Below, in pieces: positions 1 to 11,380 of a stretch of 64,000 nt of DNA. The notes below the pieces were generated by a model. It saw only the letters and a list, made by a program, of their open reading frames with translations. It was not told where the DNA came from and did not search any database. Origin of the DNA: Helopsaltes ochotensis (lineage: Eukaryota; Chordata; Aves; Passeriformes; Locustellidae); NCBI GenBank assembly GCA_013400155.1, contig VXBM01000895.1:129833-193832 (forward strand). The letters run 5' to 3'. Each line of letters opens with the position of its first letter. Position 1 is the first letter of the stretch. Both the position numbers and the translations under genes were made by a program.

Positions 1-1769
1 CCTTCTCCCTCACAAGTTTTATGTCCCTGTGCGTCTGGGGGCAGCTGGCTCTGTGATTCACTGTGCACAGGGTGGTGGCTCTTATCCCTGGCTGTGACAT
101 GCCAAGCAGGTAATGTTAGAAGCCTTCTGTTGAAACAGCGTTTAAGAGTCTGTTTAGTTAACCTAGGTTAAGTTCTGCAGTTTCCCTCTGCTTTCTCTGC
201 CTTCCTCCAAACAAAATTGGTCAAGGGAATTTGCACTTTTGTGGTTTTTTTGAAAGCTTTGTCTTCACAGTGTTGTTGGTGTTAGACCACAGTAGGGACA
301 TCTAAAGTGACACACAAACTGAGCAGCAGTGCAGGAAAAAACAAGTCACATCTATTTCACTAAAATCTTTCGGTGTGGAGTTTGTGCTCAGCCTTGTTGC
401 AAGACTGTGTTGGCACTGGTAAAGGAGATTCATTTTGGCCTTAGAGTGCCAGAGAGCATCCTGGTCCACACAGCTGCAAGAAGAGCCTGTCCCAGCTCAG
501 CTCTGGATACTCCCTGGCCCACAACAAGCAGTGCTGGGTTTTGTCTCAGCCTGGATGAGTGAAGGAGTAAAGCCACATCTGCATCAGGCTGTACCTGTTG
601 GATCAGGGCTGTCTTGGTTGCTCCATGGCTGTAGCTCTGCCAGTTTATGCAGCCCCAGTGGGTTTGTGCTCGGCTTTCCAGGGCACTGCTGAGCCACGGG
701 CATCCTCTGCTTTCCAGACCCTTCCCAACAAGCACAGGCCCACACACAACAAGTCCGAGAAATAAGGGAACCCCCAAGCCCAAATGAGAAATGAGAACAC
801 TGCCTGCCTCACATTGCACACTATCAGTTTATCTATTCCTAATGCAACTCTTGGAATATTTTCTTGTGTCTTTTCCTCCTTCCCCACATCTATTACTCTC
901 CCATCCACACTTCCCCCAAAGAGTAATGTCTTTCAACCCCTCATCTAATTTTTCTCCCCAAACACATGGAGCCTGCTGATGAGGACGGGGAGCAGAGACC
1001 CTTTCCTATTTGGAAGGATCATGAAGATTGTTCATCTCGCAAGAGCAGCAGCCGCAGGGATGCTCCAGTGCTCTGTCCTGCCTGCAGACCCACACCTGTC
1101 CTTTGTCACAGCTGGCCTGCTCAGATCTGGAATCGAATCCCAGGAGGACTGGGAGGGAGGTTATTGTATCTGTTTTCTCTTCAGAGAAAGACAAACAGGA
1201 TGGGCATTCATCCATCTTGAGAAGGAAACCTTAGCCAAGTCAAACAGACAATGGGCTCTGAAGAAACAGGATGTCCAGGGTGTTATGCCTGGATTCACCT
1301 TGGTACCTCCTCTTATAATAAGGGAAAAATTGGAGAGGAAATAAAGAGCTGTAAGCACAGGATGAAGAACATTTTCAAGAAGCATTGGCCAAGTCTATTC
1401 TAGTTCAATGCAGGCTCCACACAAGAGAAAGGGAGCTGGGACTTACTGCTGGCAACCCTCACCATTAGCCCCAGGAGCTTACCACAACCCATCCTGATGT
1501 CCACTCAGCCTGAGTCCCAGCCTCACCAATAGTGCCTGGACCAACTCATCCCTTCACCAGAACATTCTTGCAGGGCCCACTGCAAAAAGGTTTTCCTCTT
1601 ATTTACTCTGTGGTAGTGCCCCTGACAAGACGGAGATGTGACTGGAGGAAGAGCCCACACATCTCCACGTGCAGCCGGACATGGATCAGGGGCAGCCAAG
1701 ACAGAGACACCTTGGCTGGAGACAGGAGCAGAGGACAGTGACTTGTCCCCACATCACACATGATTTTGT
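1..1769. other. Intergenic DNA, no gene seen
   Basis: Open frames here are short, overlap on both strands and show no recognisable domain. No repeat family was recognised before the CR1 piece at 1770. Confidence 0.6.
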
Positions 1770-1962
1770 GGTGGGAGTGATGTAAGGACTGGCACAGGCT
1801 CCCCAGAGGAGCTGTGGCTGTCTCAACCCTGGAAGTGTTCAAGGCCAGGTTGGACACTGGGGCTCGGAGAACGTGGGGTAGAGGAAGGTGTCCCTGCATG
1901 GCAGGGGTGGAATGAGATGAGCTTTATGGTCCCTGCCAAGCCAGGCCTTTGTGATTCTGTGG
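1770..1962 (+). mobile_element. CR1 LINE fragment, 3' end
   Basis: The plus strand carries the typical avian CR1 3' end: GGACTGGCACAGGCTCCCCAG, a stretch ending AGTGTTCAAGGCCAGGTTGG, GAAGGTGTCCCTGCATGGCAG, and a terminal TTTGTGATTCTGTG. The copy is 5' truncated and diverged. Confidence 0.85.
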
Positions 1963-3984
1963 AAATGTGGCTGCCAAGAGACAAGCAAAGAGAGCTCCAA
2001 GGAGCACAGTCAAAGGCAAGGCTCTGGATTCAGGGTCATTACAGCCCTCTGGCAGGAGATGTGGCATTTGGAAGTTTCTGTTGCTTCCCAGGTCTGATCA
2101 GCACAGATGGTCCCAGAAGGAGCTGTGGTCCTGCCCCTTCCGCCAGGTTCTCTTGCCAGAGAACTGCAAAGAACAGAAATGTAATTAAAAAGCATTGAGG
2201 AGAACCTAATGGAAATGGGTGATGGCTCCATTTGAGCTGAAAGTCCAAGTTTTGTTTGATTTCATTTACCAGTTGGCAAATTAACTAGTTCAGAGAGCTG
2301 ACTACTGGCATGCACCTCAAAAGTTTATTTCCTTGCCAGTATTCTGGGGCTTGTATGACCTCCTGTAACAATAACACTGTAAAATTAGACCTGCATTAAT
2401 GCTGAATTGCAGAGATTTCACGAAAGAGCAAAGAGACCTAATCTGGCCATCCAGGCACTGATTAAAATGAGCACCCCTGAGATCAGTGTAATAACGATTT
2501 GACACTTGCAGGCTTTGCCATGAGAGACCCGTGTTTGTGTACCAATTTTCCTCATTAAGCCCAGCACCACAGACCTCCACCCCCGTCAGACCCTTCCTGA
2601 CACTTCAGCAAGTGGGTAGCAGCACAAATCCCATGGAGGTTTGCTTGATCCAATCCACCTCCTGTTTCTGGTTAAGATCTTTTAGCAACTGCTTTCAATG
2701 CCACAACACAATGTTTGTCAGCTGGTGGGAGATGTGCACATTTCTTGTAGGAAATGAGAATTTGTTTTAGAGTGCTTTTGCTGGAAGAACACATTCAGTA
2801 AGTGGGGTGGCTTCCCATTTCCCACTTTTCCTGAAGAAGCAGTTCATGTTTCCTTTGGAAGCTTTCATTCTCCCAGAAAAATACAGTTTGTTTTTAAGCT
2901 GGAAGCTTTAGTTGTTTTGGCTGAAGTGGCATGTTATTACCTCTGGGATTTTAACAGTTTAATTTTACTGTTTTGAAAAAACATTTGAGAGAAACTTACC
3001 TAAGTGGGAGCTTTTATCACAAAAGGCCATTAAAAGTTTTGGAAAGCTTTTGCCTAAGTAAAAAATGCTCTTAAATAACGCTATAGTCCTGTTCAGATTT
3101 AACTTCTCCTTGTTTATTTTCTTAAGTTTCTGCAGCGTGGTTGCTGGCAGGAAATTGGAGACAATGCCAACCTCAGATTTATTAACATACCTTTCTTGAA
3201 CATGCTACTAGAGATTTATGATTGTCAGCTTTGTCTTAGCAAACATCTGAATGACAAACCTTTCAAATGGAAGAGTTTTCAAAAATCCCCGCCCGGGATC
3301 AACACCTTGTAAATTTGCCTGGCACAACTCATTCTGTTTGTACTGTTCAATTCTGATATTCAAGTTTGTACTGGAAATGGAAAATGAATCTAAGACATTA
3401 TTGAGAAATATTACTTTAAAATAATGGGGAAAAACTAAAGCAGGTTCATGGGGGCATTTCTTATTTTAAACTTTAAATAAAACTAGCCAAATTTGGAGGT
3501 TTACAGAGGATAAAAAATTTACAAGGAGATTCTCACCACGTCACCCCGTGGTGATTTTCCTTTTCCAACCAGCTCTACAAGTCATTCAAACAGAGCAGTG
3601 GAAGGAAAAGCTGTTTTAACTGAGCACCTTTGCCCACTTCTGCATCCCTGAGCATCTGAAGCCCATTGATTCCCAGGTGGAGGGAGCAATCACAGGAGTC
3701 TGGCTTGGCTTAGCACTGTAGAGGGGGAAAGGTCTTTCCTTTGGAACTTTTGTTTTCTCATGGCCAAAATATAAAGGACCCAAAATCAATTTACTCATCT
3801 GACAGCACTTTATTGCAATGTCCCACTGGAGCCAGAGGGGAGGAGCCAGGAGCAATTCCTTCTCTGTATTTTCCCCTGGTGTGCACTGTCCTGCTGGCCC
3901 TCTGTCCTGCGCAGATGAGTGATCTGTTTTCATCCTCTATTTTCCTCATTTCTAAAAGAAGGGAGATGGGAAAGTGAAAATCAG

Positions 3985-4037
<53 letters not shown>

Positions 4038-7000
4038 GAGAGGCGAGAGAGAGAAAATATTAAAATATTTGTATTTGCTCCAGTTTCTTTTTCTTGGTAT
4101 TGTTCTTGCTGAAAATATTAAAGCTTGGTTTATATCATTATTTTTTCTCTTACCAAATTAATCTTCAGCCTGCCTGACTTAAACTTGTCATAGATGTAAG
4201 GAAAGAACTAAGGTCACGGCTGGTCCAAAAAACAAAAATATTTTTCAGTTTTTTTTAAATCTCCATAGAGTATTCATTTTCATAGCCAAGCATCACCCTC
4301 CTCACAAATAAGGAGTACTTTGTAATCTCTTCCCTCTGCTACATTTCTATGGGTTTTTTGTTAACTGTTTGCCCTATCAGAATTATCTTTATTTGGCTCT
4401 GGCAGGGGCAGTGTGGATGTCAAACACGAAACTCCAGCCCACAGCCACCCTGCTGGCTGCAGTCGGGAACCTGTGGCTAAGGAGAAACCTGGACTTCAGG
4501 ACAGCTGCAAATATTTCCCTGAGCAGCTCAGCTCACCTTCTCCAAGCCAGAGGAACAGTTGGATTTATCTTGGTTTATTCTGCTAGCAGAGATACTCTAA
4601 GAGGTGAGGCAGGGGAGGAGGCAGGAATGGGTGCTTCCATCCCAGGATGCTGCAGAAGAGGCTGGAGAGCTTCTGGGACACCCATGGAACACCGGCCCTC
4701 AAGTGCTGCTGGTGCTCTGATCCAGGGGTATTTGAAATTTCAATTATTTATGTGTTCATGCTGTGGGTTAATGCTGACTGACACTAAAACACTGCCTAGA
4801 TTTAGCTTCATAAAATTTTTATCCCCACTATGAACTGCAAGTCTTTCTCCAATTTCATTTAAAGGAAACAGAGTATTGAAAAGCCTACTGAGGAATTCAT
4901 GAGCAACTAGCTACAGCCTCACTTTTCCTCCTGGCCAAATCCTGGGACTTCATTACCATGGCAACGTATCATGATTTTAATTCCCTTCCTGATTGCCACT
5001 GCAGAGAAACCAATATGTGTGCTTGCTTTCCTTGCAGCTTGCCATGCACTTTGTAGTGGGTGTAAAGGTTCACGGCATTTGCTTCCCAGGGCTCAGGATC
5101 CAGAAAAGGATGCTGTGTCTTTTTGGGGGTTAAACACCCAGAAAAGATCAATAAAATTCAGCAAACCTGACTCGGGCAGCTCAGGCAATGCCTGTGTTCT
5201 GACCTCTGGGCATCTCAAAGAGTCAGGCACAGCCCAGGGCAGTGGAAGACCCTGGAAAGAACAAGCTTCCAAGTTGTGGGGTTTTAGGTATTACACAAGA
5301 AGGAAGAGCAGCTTCCACCATGGGGAGAACTGGAAAAGGGATGAGAGGTCCTTATGAGGACACAGGGTCTCCAGCAACCATCAGTCCCTGGTTCGAGGTT
5401 TCACTTATTTTGGAAATTATCACACTCCAAAGCACTTACAGGATTATAATCTCCCTGCTGGAATCTGAAACAGGGCCTGAAACACCAACAGACTGATGAT
5501 TACCTTAATTATTTATCTATTTCACATAAAGTCACTTGTTTGAGGCTGAAAAGCCTCGTTCAGACTCAGAGCCTCACAGGGAACTCTGACAAGGGGGTCA
5601 CAGGTATTTGGTGCTGCTCCACGCATAGAACAGCAGTCAGTGAGCCCTGCAAGGATCCAGACAAGATGAGCCAGGGCTGGAGACAGCTGCTCCATCGCCT
5701 GGACACGCTCCATGAATGCTCCATCAACCCACAGAGCTGATTTGCTGCAGCACCCCATCCTCTTCTCAATGCCTCCTCCCCTGAGCCCAGCCTTCCCCTC
5801 TCAGTGCACCCCAGCAAGGATGGGGTGTGTCTGTCATAGGCATTCCTGTGGAAATCAGACCTCTCATTGGCAGGAAATTCTTGAGCTTATTCCCACAAGT
5901 CTCCTGGAAATTCCCAGCAGCAGCTCTGGGCACCAGAAATTCACCCATGATGGAGCAACCCATGGGTAAGCACAGGACCCATGGGAAAGCTTTTTCTAGT
6001 GCCCATCACACAGAGGTAAAGGTACAAAGGATCTTCTGGAGCTTGGGCCTGCCCTCTAAACTCACTTGAGCAGCATTATACAAGTGTATTTTTCATGTGT
6101 GTGCATAGATCTAATATTTAATATATATGTATTTATAATGTCCAATTTTACTGCAGACATCTGGAGAGTCACAACTCATTTAAGCACAGAAAAGGCATGG
6201 GAGATTCACCTTTCTTTAAGGGCAGGGATGAAGAAAAGAGCAGGTTGAAATAGTGGAATATATGTAGCTACAAACCAGCCTTTGCCTTCATCGCTAAAAT
6301 CCAGCCTTTCTGCTTACTGAAGGGTTAAAACTTCTGAACAGAAACCACAGTGTTTTCCTTCTTTTTTTTCTGAGCTTTTTTATTTAGTTGCTCTTTCATT
6401 ATTGTTTTTCTTCATCTAAAAAGTGATCTAAGCAATTATAATCATAAAATGGATGTGAGCAAAATGGGTACAGTGGGGTTTATAAAACACAAATTTCCCT
6501 TTTCTGGGAAATTTGGTCTCTCCCACTCTTAAGCCTTTAAAACATTGCCCAGACTCCTGAGGTGGCACGAACCCCACAAGGCCTGTAAGGCCTGAAGAGG
6601 AAATCACTGCAATATCCAGCTCTCCAGCAGATGCAGGACTGCTAACACAGCACTGGGCACTCACCGGAGTGGGGAAGGATCTTCACTGAGCAGAAATGAA
6701 TAAATGTTAATAAATGAGTTTGGAAACACTGGACACGCACGGAAACATCTTTGGTGGGGGCGAATCATGCAGCTGAGCTGGACTTGCTCAAACCTCACCC
6801 ATCACCACCAGGGTGAGGACCCAACCTACATTAGGTAACACACCCCCAGCAGGAATCAGCTCCTCAACCAGCAAAGGACCACATTTGGGTTTAGGCTTTT
6901 TAATTTTTTTTAAACTGTTTTTTGAAAATAACCCAAGAAAAACCTTCCTTGATGTTCACTGAGCTGTTACTGGCAAAATATCACTGATGTGAAAACAAGG

Positions 7001-7595
7001 AATCTTTCTTAAAGGTTGAATATATCCAAAGTGCTCCAGCCTTTTCTTTTTTGCTATTCCTTTATTTATTTTTAAACTGATAACTACTCTCCACATTTTA
7101 ATTTATGCAGAAAGGGGGAATTCCACTGTGATTTATGAATGGAAAACACCAGCTCTCAGCCTGAGAGATCATGTAACCTCCATTAAAAACTAACTTTTAT
7201 GTCCAAATTACTAGAAAATCCTCAGAGTGTGGCAGGTCTGAATGCTGTGTCCCCTGGCTCCAGAGAAGCTTCTCAACCCCCTTTGCAGTGGAAGGTAAAA
7301 ACTTAAGCCTGGCTTTATGTCAATATATGACATTACTTCTTCCACAGTGTGTTTGTCACCTCAGCACTGTGGTACAGACTTCATGGGACATGGTGGCGTT
7401 GGCAAATTAGGTATCCCAGGTCCTCCAGTGTCTGAAATGAGCTGCAGTACATCCCAAATAATTCACTAAAGGGTTATGCAGGGGTATGGACCATAATCTT
7501 CTCTACAGATCCTTCCAGAGCTGTTATTCTGCCCAGAAAAGCAATGAGGATTTTTTTGAGAAGACTTTTCTTCATAGCTGCTTCCTGTCCACCAG
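1963..7595. other. Intergenic DNA, AT-rich, no gene seen
   Basis: Apart from the poly(A) tract at 3985, this stretch has no recognised gene or repeat. The part from about 2800 to 3560 is notably AT-rich with few open frames and may hold conserved non-coding sequence. The 154-codon frame at 4369-4833 has no recognisable homology. Confidence 0.55.
3985..4034 (+). repeat. Poly(A) homopolymer, 50 bp
   Basis: An uninterrupted run of 50 A residues follows CAG and is followed by GGCGAGAGGCGAGAGAGAG. It could be the tail of a retroposed sequence or a slippage-expanded tract. I recognise no retroposon body upstream. Exact length may be affected by sequencing. Confidence 0.95.
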
Positions 7596-8021
7596 AGGGA
7601 AGGAGCAGCTCTGCTGGGAGGAAAGGCTGGGAGTGCTGGGATTGTTCAACCTGGAGAGGAGAAGCTTTGGGGTGAGCTCAGTGTGGCCGTCCAGCACCTG
7701 AAGGGAACCAACAGGAAAGGTGAAAAGATGTTTATAAGAGCCTGGAGTGCCAGGACAAGGGGGAAAGGCTTCACGCTGACAGAGAGCAGGGTTAGATGGG
7801 GTATTGGGAAGGAATTGTCCCTTGGGAGGGTGGGCAGGCCCTGGCACAGGTTCCCAGGGAAGCTGTGGCTGCCCCTGGATCCCTGGCAGTGCCCAAGGCC
7901 AGGCTGGAAATGGGGCTGGGAGCAGCCTGGGACAGTGGGAGGCGTCCCTGCCACGGCAGGGGTGGCTCTGGGTGGGCTTTGAGGTGCCTTTCAACCCAAA
8001 ACCTCCTGGGAATCTGTGGTT
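7596..8021 (+). mobile_element. CR1 LINE fragment, about 430 bp
   Basis: This is the longest CR1 piece in the window. It runs from GAAGGAGCAGCTCTGCTGGG through TTGTTCAACCTGGAGAGGAG, GGGTGGGCAGGCCCTGGCACA, GCCAAGGCCAGGCTGG and GGGAGGCGTCCCTGCCACGG to CCTTTCAACCCAAAACC and GAATCTGTGG. The open frames over it are shadows of the repeat. The element is severely 5' truncated (full CR1 is several kb) and carries no intact reverse transcriptase. Confidence 0.9.
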
Positions 8022-11000
8022 CACTGATGCTCAGGACATGAAGATCAACTGTGAGCTGTCACACAGTCTCCCTTCAGAGCAGAGAAACAGCCAGTGCCAG
8101 AGGATGGTACAGTTCACTCTAAAATAGAGGCCCAAGGTGGAGAATTTTTCCTCCTCCTAATATACAGAAAGCAGTGGTTTAGCATGTACATCTACACAAA
8201 ACTTCCACCTGCAGCAGCAGGTGAGACAGTCCCACCTTGAGCTCATTCTATCCCACTTCATCTGCTGGGAAAACCCTGCAGGGTCTCCAGGATGAGTTTG
8301 CCTCTGTCCTGGCTCTAGGGGTGAGGATCAACACATCAGATGCAGGACAAACACCCTCATCACAGGTGGCAGCAGGGCCCTCTCAGGAAGGTGTGGAGCT
8401 CTGTGGAGTTCTAGGAAGAACACAAGACACAGAGGAGGGCCTGAGCTGGCAGCAGCATGCTTGATCTCCACAGCAGGTTGATTGATCTTTGCTAAAGGCA
8501 TCAATGATCTGATTTGCTCCTCAGATTTTCTTCCCAAATCCATAGCCAAGTGCAGAGCATACAGTCCTCTGGACCTTGTGAAAGTCTGGGAAGGCAGAGG
8601 TAGTACCAACAGCTCTGTGAAACAACAGGCATTTTTACGCTAACTACAATTTTTTTGATGTGCTGATTTTTTGGCAACGTGAAGCAGCAAAGTCAGTCAG
8701 ACCTTTCATTTCTCTAACCAGCTTTAAGGGATTTGTAATATTATACTCAGTTATTGGAGAACAGGAGGAAATTGTTTGTCTGATTACAAACCTGTTATTT
8801 ATTGAGCATTAAGAGCACAATCACCTAATGCAGGATATTTTATCCCAGTTTTAGGGAGGTGGGAGTGGAAATCAACAGTCCTGTCCCACCGAATGACATA
8901 AACCCACTCTGATCTCAGAAGTCACCTCTCGAATACTAAAGAGCTGGAACATAAAGGCTTTTAAAGAATATAGTTTCCAATTAGGTCATTGCTTTCAAAC
9001 AGAGGGTGTACTAAATTAGTAACATTTGGTGGCAAATTTCTTTGAAGTTCTCATTAATCTTGGTCTTGGATTTGAACTTTTCTTGGCAAAGTTCCTTATA
9101 GAATTTGGATCCCAGTTATGTCAAAACAACTGATTAGCCCCACAGTTTGAAGGCAGGGGGGATTAGGTAGGGCGGGTGTTAGATTTCATGAAAGGCCTAT
9201 TTACCTACTCGTTTAGCATGACCAAATGGGAGGGCAGCCAGCAGGGGAGACGTGTTGGAAAGATTCCAGCGCTCCTGTCTAATTAGGGATCTCCACGGCA
9301 AAGGGTAGCAATGGATTTGTGAGAGCAGCCACTGTTCATATGCAGCTGCCCACTGGGTCTGGGCAAGGGCTCAGGGCTTCCCTTGACCCATGGTGGCTCT
9401 TCTGTGTAATCAACCGCCCACTTCCTCAGCCCTTGGGAAATTCCTGGGAAGGAAGAAATACTCTGGGGGAACATCTTTAGGTGGTGTCTTTTCTTCTTTG
9501 TGAATGGCCTAAAGTAAACTTCCCCCCCAAAACAATTGAACTCTTACCATCTATTCTAACACATTCAACACCAAGCTTCTGAATAGCTCAGAATCACCAA
9601 AACGAGGAACTCAATGGGAAACTCTCATGTAGCCTCTATCTAAGGAGCAATAAGTTTATTTAATTACTTAATGACCCATAACCCAGAGGAGACAACACAC
9701 GGTGAGTCACGGCAGAGGTGAAGCTTGAGAAGTTCTCAATAGGCTCTGCTACAACAAATCAAACCTGGGCACGCTCGTGTCCACCATGCACATCTTCCTG
9801 AGGCTCCAACTAGCCAAGGAACAAAGGCAGACACTAGGAGGCCTTTCCTGGAAATCACAACCCAGAAGCAGAGACCTGATAAGGAGAAGGCTCAAAATTG
9901 CATGTGAAAAAAGTGCTCTGTCTTACTGAAGCATGAAATGAGTGAGAGACAGGCTTCTGTCATCCCTGGGGACATCTGATCCCAAGCCAAGAGAGAGATC
10001 CAGCCCCGGAGGGTGCAGGGCCAGCGTTATTTACAGCTCAGCTGGGTGCACCCAGGCTTGGCACAGCTTCAAGCCTCTTGTCACCTCCTGCAGCTACTGC
10101 TCGCTCTGGGACGGGCAGGAAGAGCATTTCTGGGTGGTAAAGCTGCATGAGGCACGAGCCAGCCTTCCCAGGGCTTGGGAGCTCCCTGGGAGTAGTGCTG
10201 CTCCTGTCTGTGCATGAAACTGCCCTGGAGAGGAGGAAACTCCTGAGGAAGCTGCAACTGCAGCAGCAGCAGCAGCAACACTTGGTAGGGAGGAGTGAGG
10301 ACACCAGTACCATGCTCAGTCACAACAACATGGTATAAAAATGTTAAACTCATCTTTTCCTTGGCAGGAAAAAAATCCCAAAGCCTCAGGATTTCGCTTT
10401 AATTTGAGGAAATTGTTGGTTCAGGTCTTATTTTATGTAAAACTCTTCCTTCCATCTGTAGACTATCCTAAACATTTCAGCAGTGATCAGAAAGTCTTCT
10501 CTTACAACAAAATGCAGTGAATATCTGTCCACAGCTTTTGTTCTCACCATCTCTGACATTCAGTTTTCAGCACAGATCCAGCCTCACTGGCTTTAGCAGG
10601 AACTCAACATCAATAATGTCTGTGCATATGCAGAGGCGTTTGCAGGATCATGGCCACAACATTAGTATAGAACTAATTTTAATAAGCCTAATTAGGGTCA
10701 TTCTGCAATAGTGTGAAAAGTAGCACTGATAGTTATTGGCTGGGGAGGGAGAAATCACAAGTACTTTCCCACAAGCTGGTGACCTCAGGGTAGGACTTCA
10801 GAAATCTCTCCTATAAAACTGGAGCCACAGAAAACCAAGTTGGCTGAATTTAGAGGAGCCACGGAAATACTTTTTTTTTTTTTTCCCCGAACAGAACTGT
10901 TTGGCTCTGAACCATTTCTTCCACACTTTGGGGCTCAGTAATGTCCCTCACATAATAATGTCAAAGCATGGAAGAAAATAACCAAGGAAAAAAGTGTGTA

Positions 11001-11257
11001 AGAACCATTTTTGAAGGATTAAATTCTAAAGAAGGGAAGATTTTCAGGGTGTTCAATAAAAGCTGCACAGGTGAAAGAAAGAAGCGTCTTGTGGCGCTTG
11101 TTGTCTTGCCTTCTTCAGAAATATAAACTGCAGCTGGAGGACAGGTGGCACAAATCCAGTTCATTCACCTTCAGGCTTTGGGACCTTGTTTTGCCACCAT
11201 GAGTCGAAGTTTTCTCAACAGAGCCGAGCCATTTCCTCTATTTTTTCCTCTGGTACA
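8022..11257. other. Intergenic DNA, no gene seen
   Basis: No coding sequence recognised. Around 8690-9130 the sequence is AT-rich with ATTA-type cores and looks like candidate regulatory DNA. A CAG run of about five units at 10258-10276 is too short to stand out. Confidence 0.55.
10871..10884 (+). repeat. Poly(T) tract, 14 bp
   Basis: Fourteen T residues followed by CCCC. No associated element is recognised. Confidence 0.9.
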
Positions 11258-11380
11258 GAACACCAGAAAAGCTGGAGTTTGAAGGGACCTGCAAGAGCCG
11301 CTGGTTCCATCTCCCTGCCGTGGGTGGGGACTCCTCCCTCCAGACTGGGGTGCTCAGTGTCCCTTCCAGGCTGTCCCCAA
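11258..11380 (-). mobile_element. CR1 LINE fragment, reversed
   Basis: The plus strand shows the reverse complement of a CR1 3' end: GTTTGAAGGGACCTGCAAGAG, CTGGTTCCATCTCCCTGCCG, GTGGGGACTCC, then GGTGCTCAGTGTCCCTTCCAG. It is diverged. The sequence after it to about 11600 may be further decayed repeat, which I could not confirm. Confidence 0.65.

Noticed and set aside
7572..8127. Several overlapping frames of 80-150 codons
   Set aside because: They lie over a CR1 fragment and reflect repeat sequence, not a gene.
10258..10276. CAG/CAA run coding for glutamines
   Set aside because: Only about five pure CAG units in a frame without other coding support.
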